Below are positions 1 through 7,074 of a stretch of 54,592 nucleotides of DNA, piece by piece. Both the position numbers and the translations under genes were made by a program. The notes under the pieces were generated by a model. That model ran no database searches and was not told where the DNA came from. It saw only the letters and a program-made list of their open reading frames with translations. This DNA comes from Actinophytocola sp. (GTDB lineage Bacteria; Actinomycetota; Actinomycetes; Mycobacteriales; Pseudonocardiaceae): contig WHUD01000013.1 of the NCBI GenBank assembly GCA_009377385.1, forward strand, positions 1-54,592, in the 5' to 3' direction. Within the stretch, counting starts at the first letter, position 1, and every line of letters begins with the position of its first letter.

Positions 1-357
1 ACCGTGACTTCGCCCTGGCCTGCGCCGCCACCGCCGCGTGACTGCGAAACTCAAGATCTCTTAGTCAGTTCCCATACGATCTCGGCACAGACGCTGTCCG
101 ACGCCGTGCGCACGGTGGCTGACCACCGGGAAGTACCCATCGAACCGTTGCGACAGGCGCTGGACGGGTACGCCAAACTCGCTCAATCGCGCTGGGCAGC
201 CTGGCGTCGCAAACAAGCGCTCGACCACAGGCTGCCCGAGCGCTTCGCCGACGTGCTCGCGCTCGTCACGAGGTTCGCCGACCCTGTACTCGATAACGGC
301 TCGGACATCGCTGGCCAGTCATGGCGAACGGAATCGCTGAGCTGGGACACAGTGTGA
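1..357 (+). CDS. C-terminal part of an AbiEii/AbiGii-type nucleotidyltransferase (partial)
   Basis: The frame is open to the left edge of the window, so only the C-terminus is seen (about 118 residues). The pattern RD followed 12 residues later by His, then WAAWRRKQ, then RFADPVL and a Trp-rich tail resembles the C-terminal helical end of AbiEii/AbiGii toxin-family nucleotidyltransferases. Members of that family are the toxic partners of type IV toxin-antitoxin systems and modify nucleotides or tRNA. The catalytic GSxxxxxDxD region would lie outside the window, so activity cannot be judged. The first dozen residues are Pro-rich and do not resemble the family, which could mean local degeneration. 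No antitoxin gene is visible on the right side. Confidence 0.45.
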   Translation, partial: TVTSPWPAPPPPRDCETQDLLVSSHTISAQTLSDAVRTVADHREVPIEPLRQALDGYAKLAQSRWAAWRRKQALDHRLPERFADVLALVTRFADPVLDNGSDIAGQSWRTESLSWDTV

Positions 358-363
358 TCACGC

Positions 364-828
364 CTAGTCCCGCACGCGCTGTGCCGCGATCCACCGGCGC
401 CAGGCCCTCGGCCGCCTGAGGACGGTGCTGATCAGCGACAGCGGATCGAAGTACGCGACACGCTGCCGGACTTTGCCGTTGTCGAGCTGGATCCGGTCGA
501 GCGAGACCCACTCAATCGGTCGGCCACCCAGCGTGCCGATCAGCCGCAGCTCGATGTAGACAATGCCGTCGCGGAAGCCCCAGCTCAGCACCTCGCCGTG
601 GAGGTCGGGAATCCGCGCGAAGATACGCCGCCACAACCGGGTCGCCTGCTGATGTCCGGTCACGCGGCGCTCAAGGGGCTGGATGAACTCCACGTCTGGG
701 TGCACGAGGCTGTTGAGGCGGTCTGGGCTGGGATTCGCCCACGCCTCGGCGAAGCGCCGCACGAAATCGGCGGCTTCGACGTCGTCCGCTGTGGACGATG
801 GAGTCTCGTCTTTCCCGGTCGTCGTCAT
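364..828 (-). CDS. SnoaL-like / NTF2-fold polyketide-cyclase-type protein
   Basis: This 154-residue protein starts with an acidic, Thr/Ser-rich leader and then shows the SnoaL/NTF2 cone-fold pattern: FVRRFAEAWANPSPDRLNSL, HPDVEFIQP, a GRP..W turn and a closing VAYFDPL strand. Family members are small-molecule isomerases, cyclases or hydrolases, and many have no assigned substrate. The ATG at 828 is preferred, although a GTG one codon upstream (831) is equally possible. The C-terminus carries a basic tail with RRPRAWRRW. It lies downstream of the MocR gene on the same strand with an 80-bp gap, so it could share its transcript. No function beyond the fold is claimed. Confidence 0.7.
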   Translation of the reverse strand: MTTTGKDETPSSTADDVEAADFVRRFAEAWANPSPDRLNSLVHPDVEFIQPLERRVTGHQQATRLWRRIFARIPDLHGEVLSWGFRDGIVYIELRLIGTLGGRPIEWVSLDRIQLDNGKVRQRVAYFDPLSLISTVLRRPRAWRRWIAAQRVRD

Positions 829-912
829 CACACCATCCCCGTTCCTGCCAGACGCACGTGATCAGAATAGGAGAACGCTGGTCCAGCAGCCAGTTCCAAT
901 CAGCGTGCCGAC

Positions 913-2289
913 TTATGGGCCAATTGTCCGCAGGAACTCCCCCAGCTTGGCGAGCGCGCTCGGGAACCCATGCTGGTGCGGCGTGCCGTAGCCGATCACA
1001 AGCCCCCGTCCACGCGACGGGTTCTCGTGCCAGAACGGTTCGAGACCCACCAGCCCGATCGACTGCCGCTCCGCTTCGGCGAGCACGTCCGCCTCGGCCA
1101 TGCCGTCCGGCAGCCCGGCAACGACGTGCAGGCCAGCGGCGGTGCCGCGCACCCGATACGCCGGAGCCGCCGTACGCAGGGTGTCGAGCACCGCGTCCCT
1201 GCGGTTCCGGTAGCGCAGCCGCATCCTGCGGATGTGCCGGTCGAACCCACCCGAACTGATGAACTCCGCGAGCGCGAGCTGGTTGAGGACGTCGGTGCCG
1301 CGATCGGCGCGGCGTTTGGCCTCGATGACGGCGTCCAGCAGGGCCGCTGGCACGACGAGCCAGCCGAGCCGCAGGCCGGGAACGAGGCTCTTGCTCGCGG
1401 TCCCGGCGTAGATCACCCGCTCCGGCGCGAGCCCTTGCAGCGCCCCGATCGGATGGCCGTCGTACCGGAACTCGCCGTCGTAGTCGTCCTCGACCAGGTA
1501 AGCGTCGTGTTCCTCGGCGAGCCGGACGAACTCGGTCCGCCGCTGGGTCGCGAGGGTGGCGCCGAGGGGCGCCTGGTGGGCCGGGGTGAGCACCGCCGCC
1601 GTGACACCGAAGCTCTCCGACACGGCGCCGTCGTCGTCCACCCCCAGCGGGACGACGGTCAGCCCGGCTGCGGTGGCCGTGGCGCGATGATCGGGCAGGC
1701 AGGGGTCCTCCAGCCCGATCCGCGTGGCGCCAGCCATCGCGATGGCGTCACACACCAGCCGCAACCCCTGCGTGAACCCGGTGCAGACGACGATGCGCTC
1801 CGGGGGCGCCAGCACGCCACGGACCCGGCCGAGGTAGTCGGCGATGACCTCGCGCAACCGCAGCGAGCCGCGCGGGTCGCCCGGCCCCAACTCAGCGTGC
1901 GGCACGCCGTGCAGCGCCCGGCGGAGCGCCCGCAGCCACTCCTGCCGGGGGAACGCGCTCAGATCCGGTCTGCCGAGCTGGAAATCGGCGGCGAAACGTC
2001 GCGGCTGCGGCTCGCCACGCGGCCGGGGCATGACGCCGGGGGCCTCGGCGACCTCGGTGCCCGCACCCTGCCGTGCCCGCAGGTACCCCTCCGCAACGAG
2101 CTGCGAGTACGCCTCGACTACCGTGCCCCGCGCCAGGCCCAGCTCGGCCGCGAGCACGCGCGAGGCAGGCAACGACTCGCCCGGTGACAGCCGGCCGGCG
2201 CGGATCGCCTCCCTGAGCGCCGATTCCAGCGCCACGCGCCGACCCCGGCCGGCAGGTAGATCGAGATGCAGATCGACACCGCTAGGCAC
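913..2289 (-). CDS. MocR/PdxR-type transcriptional regulator (GntR winged helix plus aminotransferase fold)
   Basis: The 458-residue protein has an N-terminal GntR winged helix (about residues 10-75, with LREAIRAGRLSPGESLPASR and LARGTVVEAYSQL) and a fold-type I aminotransferase domain to the end. The PLP-binding lysine is in AGTASKSLVPGLRLGW, and EDDYDGEFRYDG is the usual Asp/Tyr motif. MocR proteins sense PLP or amino compounds and usually regulate vitamin B6 or amino-acid genes. No pdx gene is adjacent, so its target is unknown. It begins with GTG and follows the TIGR03086 gene by 18 bp on the same strand, so it may be co-transcribed with the ArsR operon. Confidence 0.88.
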   Translation of the reverse strand: MPSGVDLHLDLPAGRGRRVALESALREAIRAGRLSPGESLPASRVLAAELGLARGTVVEAYSQLVAEGYLRARQGAGTEVAEAPGVMPRPRGEPQPRRFAADFQLGRPDLSAFPRQEWLRALRRALHGVPHAELGPGDPRGSLRLREVIADYLGRVRGVLAPPERIVVCTGFTQGLRLVCDAIAMAGATRIGLEDPCLPDHRATATAAGLTVVPLGVDDDGAVSESFGVTAAVLTPAHQAPLGATLATQRRTEFVRLAEEHDAYLVEDDYDGEFRYDGHPIGALQGLAPERVIYAGTASKSLVPGLRLGWLVVPAALLDAVIEAKRRADRGTDVLNQLALAEFISSGGFDRHIRRMRLRYRNRRDAVLDTLRTAAPAYRVRGTAAGLHVVAGLPDGMAEADVLAEAERQSIGLVGLEPFWHENPSRGRGLVIGYGTPHQHGFPSALAKLGEFLRTIGP

Positions 2290-2307
2290 GAAATGCGATC
2301 TTACGAC

Positions 2308-2874
2308 TCAGGGCTGTCGCCCGATGAAAGCCAGCAGCCGAGTCTGGACGTCGGCATCGTCGGGCACCTCGACCCGTGGCCCGTACTGACCACTGCCGCG
2401 CAGCACGTCATCGAGCGGCAACATGCCGTCGAGCAGCTGCGCACACTTGTCCGGGTCGAGCCGCTCGTCCTGGCCGGTGGCGCGCGCGAGGTCCCAGGTG
2501 TGCATGAAGACATCAGAGGTGTAGAACCGGTCGATCGCCACATCAAGCGGTAGCTCGCCGATGTGCTTGTTGACCAGCGTCTTCCGCGCGGTCGCCTCAT
2601 CGTCCAGCAGCGCCTGCACCCCGTCGTTGTGCACCGTCCACGCCGCCACCGGGTCGTCGTCGACCGACGGCCCGGTCGGCAGCTCGACTCCCGCACCCGA
2701 CCGCAGGAACGCGGGGAACCACTCGACGAGGTGGCGCACGACGTCGCGCGCCACCCACCCCTCGCAGGGCGCCGGGTTGTCCCAGGCGTCCGGCCGGACA
2801 CCGCGCACGCGGTCGGTGAACCCGCCCGCGATCGCGCGGTGCTCGTCCGCTGGGCCGCGCATGGCCGCTGTCAT
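2308..2874 (-). CDS. TIGR03086-type metal-binding DinB-fold protein
   Basis: This 188-residue protein matches the actinobacterial TIGR03086 / mycothiol-dependent maleylpyruvate isomerase N-domain family. Supporting patterns are an early helix ending in PCEGW, a RDVVRHLVEW metal-ligand helix, and DVFMHTWDLARATGQDE, which holds the His and Asp ligands. Such proteins are thought to use mycothiol as cofactor, although individual substrates are rarely known. Its ATG overlaps the stop of the SRPBCC gene by 4 bp (ATGA), which indicates translational coupling in the ArsR operon. It was probably acquired as a functional partner of the SRPBCC domain protein. Confidence 0.85.
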   Translation of the reverse strand: MTAAMRGPADEHRAIAGGFTDRVRGVRPDAWDNPAPCEGWVARDVVRHLVEWFPAFLRSGAGVELPTGPSVDDDPVAAWTVHNDGVQALLDDEATARKTLVNKHIGELPLDVAIDRFYTSDVFMHTWDLARATGQDERLDPDKCAQLLDGMLPLDDVLRGSGQYGPRVEVPDDADVQTRLLAFIGRQP

Positions 2875-3362
2875 GCCATCCTCGCGAGCAGCTCGTCCAG
2901 CCGCTCGTAGCCTTCTCGGATACCGACCTCCATGCCACTGGCGATCATCGCGTCGCGGGCCTCGACGGTGTCCACAACGGACGTCGTCGTCACGCGCGTG
3001 CGCCCACCGATGTCCTCGAAGGTCGCCGTCTCCAGCGACACACCGTCCGGGACGCCCTCGTACGTGAAGGTCTGCACGATGCGGTCGTGCGGGCGCACCT
3101 CGTGGAAGACGCCCCGGAAGGCGTACTCGCCGTTCTCATCGACGTGCCGGTAGCGATAGGAGCCGCCGGTGCGGGGCTCGAAGGTGTCGACGTACATCGT
3201 GAGCCTGCGCGGGCCGAGCCACTGGGTGATCAGCTCCGCCTCGGTGTATGCCCGGAACACCAACTCGGGCGGCGCGTCGAACTCCCTGGTCAGCACGATC
3301 GTCGGCAAGCCGGGGTCGGCCACGATCTCGGTCTCGTTGTGGTGGGTGGTGTCGGTGCTCAT
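2871..3362 (-). CDS. SRPBCC / AHSA1-type ligand-binding protein
   Basis: The 163-residue product has the Activator of Hsp90 ATPase homologue 1-like SRPBCC fold: LTREFDAPPELVFRAYTEAELITQWLGP at the start and a C-terminal helix ending GYERLDELLARMA. I chose the ATG at 3362 because it overlaps the ArsR stop by 4 bp. Longer in-frame starts run back through the ArsR gene. In this arrangement the protein is regulated by, and often functionally paired with, the ArsR repressor upstream, with small hydrophobic ligands presumed. Its C-terminal helix is the sequence found again in the operon remnant near 18.7 kb. Confidence 0.9.
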   Translation of the reverse strand: MSTDTTHHNETEIVADPGLPTIVLTREFDAPPELVFRAYTEAELITQWLGPRRLTMYVDTFEPRTGGSYRYRHVDENGEYAFRGVFHEVRPHDRIVQTFTYEGVPDGVSLETATFEDIGGRTRVTTTSVVDTVEARDAMIASGMEVGIREGYERLDELLARMA

Positions 3363-3718
3363 GATGCTTGCCCCTTCTCCTGGGTCCCGGTTTCCTCGTT
3401 CTTCAACTGTTCGAGCACGACGTCGAGGCGTTGGAAACGTTCCTCTGCTTCGCGCCGATACCGTTCGATCCACTTCGTCATCAGGTCGAAGACCTCCGCT
3501 TCGAGGTGACACGGCCGCCGTTGCGCGTCCCGTGTCCGGCTCACCAGCCCGGCGTCCTCCAGCACGCGGATGTGTTTGGACACCGCCTGCACGCTGACGT
3601 CGTACGGCTCGGCCAGTTCGTTAACCGTCGCGTCCCTCGCGGCAAGCCTTGCCACGATGTCGCGTCGAGTCGGATCCGCCAAGGCCGAGAACACCTGGGA
3701 TAACCGATCCTCGGTCAC
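3359..3718 (-). CDS. ArsR-family winged-helix repressor
   Basis: The 119-residue protein is an ArsR-type winged helix: FSALADPTRRDIVARLAARDATVNELAE, the recognition helix in VSVQAVSKHIRVLEDAGLVSRTR, and a wing followed by a dimerisation helix. It lacks the Cys pairs of metal-sensing ArsR proteins, so it belongs with the SRPBCC-linked group that senses other ligands. The GTG start at 3718 is preceded by a GAGGA ribosome-binding site. It is the first gene of an overlapping three-gene operon and is probably autoregulated through the 18-bp inverted repeat 15 bp upstream of its start. Confidence 0.9.
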   Translation of the reverse strand: MTEDRLSQVFSALADPTRRDIVARLAARDATVNELAEPYDVSVQAVSKHIRVLEDAGLVSRTRDAQRRPCHLEAEVFDLMTKWIERYRREAEERFQRLDVVLEQLKNEETGTQEKGQAS

Positions 3719-3732
3719 ATCATCCTCGCTTC

Positions 3733-3750
3733 TTCAACCAGATCGTTGAA
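3733..3750. promoter_or_regulatory. ArsR operator 1 (18-bp inverted repeat)
   Basis: The sequence TTCAACC-AGAT-CGTTGAA is an inverted repeat centred about 23 bp upstream of the ArsR start. It matches a second site 46 bp upstream, which supports binding by the ArsR dimer and autorepression. Binding is inferred; the repeat itself is seen directly. Confidence 0.7.
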
Positions 3751-3778
3751 TATGACGATAGAGCGCGGCCGGAGTGTT

Positions 3779-3796
3779 GTCAACCCCTTGGTTGAA
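3779..3796. promoter_or_regulatory. ArsR operator 2, overlapping the EamA stop codon
   Basis: The sequence GTCAACC-CCTT-GGTTGAA has the same arms as operator 1 and is centred 46 bp (about 4.4 helical turns) from it. It overlaps the last codons of the exporter gene upstream, so the EamA reading frame ends inside a regulatory site. Two sites at this spacing would allow cooperative binding or looping. Confidence 0.65.
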
Positions 3797-4745
3797 TAAG
3801 CTCCTGGCTAGGCGCGGCCACCCGGCGCGACCTACGGCGGGAGATCGCCACACCCAGCAGGCACAGCGCGCCACCGGCGAAGCCGTACGCCGTCGGCGTC
3901 TCGGCGAGCAGTACCCAGGACAGCAGCACCGACATCGCTGGCACGGCGTACGTCGTCGCGCTGAGCCTGCCGGCGTCCATCCGCCGCAGCGCGTACGCCC
4001 AGGTGCTGAAGCCGATCGCGGTGGGGAACAGTCCCAAGTAGACGGTGCCGAGGATCGCGTCGGGCGGCGCCGTTGCCAGCTCGCCGATGAGCTGCGGCGC
4101 CCACGGCAGCAGCGCGACGGTGGCGATGACGCTGCCGAGCCACGTCACGGTCATCCCGTCGACCCTGCGCAGCGTGACCTTCTGGATCAGCACGCCGGTC
4201 GCGTACAGTACTGCGGCGGTCAGGGACAGCACGATGCCGAGGCCGCTGAGCTGGCCGGTGGAGTCCAGCGCGATGATCGCCACTCCCCCGAACGCGATCA
4301 GCGAGCCGATCAGCAGCGGTCGCGGGTATCCCTCACCGAGGAACCGGCCTGCGCCGAAGGCGACAAGCAGCGGCGCGAGGGACACGAGCAGCGCCGCCGT
4401 CCCCGCGTCGACGAGTTGTTCTGCGGCGTTGAGCACGACGGTGTAGCCGGCCAGCCAGAGCACGCCGTAGGCGAGGATCAGCCGTAGCGACGTCCATGAC
4501 CTGGGGATACGCGGCGCGCGGCGGGTGGTCACGACCACCATCGCGGTCAGCGCCGCTGCGGCGACAACGAGCCGCAGCAGCGCCATGGGCCCTGCCGACA
4601 GCGTGTGGCCGATGTGGCGGATGGCGACGAACGACGACCCCCACAGCACGACGGTCACGCAGACGGCGAGCAGCGCCTTGACGTCGACCGTCTCGGGCTC
4701 GGGAAGGACGCGAGGTTTCTGAAGTCGATTGGTCACACGATCCAT
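3780..4745 (-). CDS. EamA/DMT-superfamily transporter
   Basis: The 321-residue protein shows the ten-helix, two-repeat EamA architecture: hydrophobic segments from VKALLAVCVTVVLWGSSFVAIRHIG to VLLSWVLLAETPTAYGFAGGALCLLGVAI. Such carriers export metabolites, amino acids or drugs across the cytoplasmic membrane. It starts at ATG 4745 and is divergent from the LysR gene at 4819, a common regulator-exporter pairing. Its substrate cannot be told from sequence. Its last codons form part of the second ArsR operator. Confidence 0.9.
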   Translation of the reverse strand: MDRVTNRLQKPRVLPEPETVDVKALLAVCVTVVLWGSSFVAIRHIGHTLSAGPMALLRLVVAAAALTAMVVVTTRRAPRIPRSWTSLRLILAYGVLWLAGYTVVLNAAEQLVDAGTAALLVSLAPLLVAFGAGRFLGEGYPRPLLIGSLIAFGGVAIIALDSTGQLSGLGIVLSLTAAVLYATGVLIQKVTLRRVDGMTVTWLGSVIATVALLPWAPQLIGELATAPPDAILGTVYLGLFPTAIGFSTWAYALRRMDAGRLSATTYAVPAMSVLLSWVLLAETPTAYGFAGGALCLLGVAISRRRSRRVAAPSQELIQPRG

Positions 4746-4818
4746 CCTCAGCGCGCTAATGCATCAGCACAAGCGAATATTCCTACACTACTGTTAAGCA
4801 CAGGTGTACAGTCGTCTC
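4746..4818. promoter_or_regulatory. Divergent promoter region between EamA exporter and LysR regulator
   Basis: This 73-bp gap separates two divergent starts. It is locally AT-richer than its surroundings and holds a TACAC (4784-4788) / GTGTA (4804-4808) dyad with a 15-bp spacer. LysR regulators often bind such a gap to control both genes, but the dyad is weak and no box can be assigned with confidence. Confidence 0.35.
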
Positions 4819-5718
4819 ATGCTGGACATCACCCGCCTGCGCCTGCTTCGCGCGGTCGTCGCGACCGGCTCGATCCGCACCACAGCCACCCAGCTCGGCT
4901 ACACGCCGTCCGCGGTGAGCCAGCAACTCGCCTCGCTGCAACGCGAGACCGGGCTGCGACTGATCGAGCGAGTCGGCAGGGGCATCTCCCCCACCGCCGC
5001 CGGTCGCACCCTCGCCGCAGAGGCCGAGTCGCTGTTCGAGACGCTGACCAGGATCGACGGCGTCGTCAGCGACCTCCGCGCCGGCCGCATGGGCAGCCTG
5101 TCGATCGGCTACTTCGCCTCGGCCGGCACGACGTGGCTGCCCCCCATCGTCGCCGCGCTGCGCACCGAGTTCCCCGACCTACGGCTCGACCTGCGGATCA
5201 CCGAGTTCGACCTGGGCGGCCCCGAGCCCGACATCGACATCTTCGTCGAACGCGCCCACGCCGACCACGGCGACGGCGACGTGCGACGGCTCATCGCCGA
5301 TCCGTACTTCGCCGTCGTGCCGGAGGACGATCCGTTGGCGGACAAGGCGGAGGTGCCACTCGCAGAGCTGGCTGGCAGCCGCTGGGTGGACAACGACGTC
5401 AAGAAGGGGCCGTGCCGCGAGGTGCTGCTCGACGCCTGCGCCGAGGCAGGGTTCAGCCCGGAGTTCGCGGTGGAGACGCACGACTACCGCACCGCGATCT
5501 CCTTCGTGGCCACCGGCATCGGCATCACCGTGCTCCCCCAGCTCGGCATCGGCACGCTGCCGGATGGCCTGGTCACGGTGCCGGTCGTGGCGCCGACTCC
5601 GGTGCGGCGCATCAGCGTCGCGGTCCGGCCATCCGTCGCGCAGCATCCCGCGGCACGCCGCGCCGTCGAGTTGCTCCACCGCGGCGCGGCGCGTCAGGAC
5701 ACCGCGACCGTGTCCTGA
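4819..5718 (+). CDS. LysR-family transcriptional regulator
   Basis: The 299-residue protein starts MLDITRLRLLRAVVATGSI, with a helix-turn-helix in TATQLGYTPSAVSQQLASLQRETG and a typical periplasmic-binding-like effector domain (residues about 90-290). The ATG at 4819 gives the standard LysR N-terminus; a GTG 15 bp upstream would add residues before the HTH. It is divergent from the EamA exporter, which is its probable target. Its 3' end overlaps the convergent RCK-channel gene by 25 bp, leaving no room for a separate terminator. Confidence 0.9.
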   Translation: MLDITRLRLLRAVVATGSIRTTATQLGYTPSAVSQQLASLQRETGLRLIERVGRGISPTAAGRTLAAEAESLFETLTRIDGVVSDLRAGRMGSLSIGYFASAGTTWLPPIVAALRTEFPDLRLDLRITEFDLGGPEPDIDIFVERAHADHGDGDVRRLIADPYFAVVPEDDPLADKAEVPLAELAGSRWVDNDVKKGPCREVLLDACAEAGFSPEFAVETHDYRTAISFVATGIGITVLPQLGIGTLPDGLVTVPVVAPTPVRRISVAVRPSVAQHPAARRAVELLHRGAARQDTATVS

Positions 5719-7073
5719 ACGGTGCCCACGACGTCCCCAGTGTCCATATCGGACAGCTCGTGGCCGTCGTCCGTCTCCCACACCGCCCAGGTGCGGGCGC
5801 CTGCCGGAAACGCGGCGCGGGGACGCAGTCCGAGCGCGGTCGCGGCGATGAACGCGCCGCCGATCCGGTTGATGTCGCAGACCGTTGCGATACGGAACAG
5901 CGACCGGCTCTCGCTGACGACGTCGTCCTCCCCGCCGGCGCGGAGCACGATGCGCTGGTCCGGTGCCACCGCCCGCGCCGCGACGGCCACCGCGACGTTA
6001 TCCAGCGGGTCGGAGGCCACCGCGGCGATTGCCCGCGCCCGCCGCGCCGAGAGCCGCCCGAGCAGAAACCGGTCGCCACCCCGCCCGATGACCACCGGAA
6101 TCCCGGTCGCGCGGGCCAGCGCGACACATGGCGCTGACTTGTCCCGTTCCACGGCGACCACGCCGACGCCGAGCCGCCGCAGCTCCTGGCACAGCCGCAG
6201 ACCGACCTGGCCGAGCCCGACCACGATGACGTGGCTGCGGCGCGGCACCGCCCGACCGCCGATGATGCCGGTTAGCCGATGCGAGGTCATGCGGTCGACG
6301 AGCCCTGCGGTGAACAACGCGGCGAACGCGAGCGCGGCGAGCATCGTCATCGCGGACACCGTGTGGTACCAGGACGCGGCATGATTCGCCGCGTCGGACG
6401 TGCCGACCGTGGTGAGCACCCGTGCGGCGTGCCAGAAGGCCACGGCGAGCGGTTCGTGCAGCACGAGTACGCCGAGCACGACGTCAAGCAGCAGGACGGC
6501 GGCCAGTCCCGCCAGTCCGGCGAGCAGCGCCCGCGACGTCGCGTCGTGCGGTCTGCACTGTGCCACCAGCCGCGCCGCGAGCCCTCTACGCCGCGCGACC
6601 CCCTTCGCGGGCAACCGCGCGAGCTCCGGTTCGCCGTGCTCGTCCGCGACGGCGAAGTACTCGCCTGACTCCCGGTGCAGGCTCAGCAGCCCCTCCGCGA
6701 CGCACGGCCCGAGCAGCGCGGGCACCAAGGCGTCGGTCATGGCGAGAACGGTGCAGTTGGGCACCGAGCGCACCACCTCGCCGCCAACCGTACGGTCGAA
6801 GATCGTCACCAGCACCCGGATGTCGTGCCGGATGTGGTGGACCAGCAGGGCGTAGCGCAGCGCGAGGATGTCGTCGTGGGTCACGACGGCGACGACGTCC
6901 CAGTCCTGAGTGAGCGTCTCGCGAAGCTGCTCGTCGGACGGCGAGGGCAGATGCCGCACGGTTGAGCCCCATCGGCGGGCCTGCTCGGCCACCGCCGCGC
7001 TCAGTGATCCCGCGCCGATGAGCAGCACCCGCTGGGGCTCCACCCCCGCCGTGCCGGCATCTACCTGTGCCAT
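5694..7073 (-). CDS. Two-RCK potassium-channel-like NAD-binding membrane protein
   Basis: The 459-residue protein has an N-terminal Rossmann/TrkA-N domain (GAGSL near residue 20), two membrane helices at about 184-205 and 236-260, and a second TrkA-N domain (GLGQVG near 286-291). Between the helices lies TTVGTSD (about 221-227) at the position of the TVGYGD potassium selectivity filter. It thus resembles a channel subunit with regulatory domains at both ends, possibly non-selective or inactive as a pore. The ATG at 7073 begins 1 bp after the symporter stop, so the two are probably co-translated. This suggests linked control of ion balance and Na+/H+-coupled amino-acid uptake. Confidence 0.8.
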   Translation of the reverse strand: MAQVDAGTAGVEPQRVLLIGAGSLSAAVAEQARRWGSTVRHLPSPSDEQLRETLTQDWDVVAVVTHDDILALRYALLVHHIRHDIRVLVTIFDRTVGGEVVRSVPNCTVLAMTDALVPALLGPCVAEGLLSLHRESGEYFAVADEHGEPELARLPAKGVARRRGLAARLVAQCRPHDATSRALLAGLAGLAAVLLLDVVLGVLVLHEPLAVAFWHAARVLTTVGTSDAANHAASWYHTVSAMTMLAALAFAALFTAGLVDRMTSHRLTGIIGGRAVPRRSHVIVVGLGQVGLRLCQELRRLGVGVVAVERDKSAPCVALARATGIPVVIGRGGDRFLLGRLSARRARAIAAVASDPLDNVAVAVAARAVAPDQRIVLRAGGEDDVVSESRSLFRIATVCDINRIGGAFIAATALGLRPRAAFPAGARTWAVWETDDGHELSDMDTGDVVGTVQDTVAVS

Positions 7074-7074
7074 G

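Noticed and set aside
1-60. Possible frameshift in the AbiEii-like fragment, since another frame reads RDFA
   Set aside because: The RD-to-His spacing in the main frame already fits the family, so no shift is needed. The window edge prevents a stronger statement.
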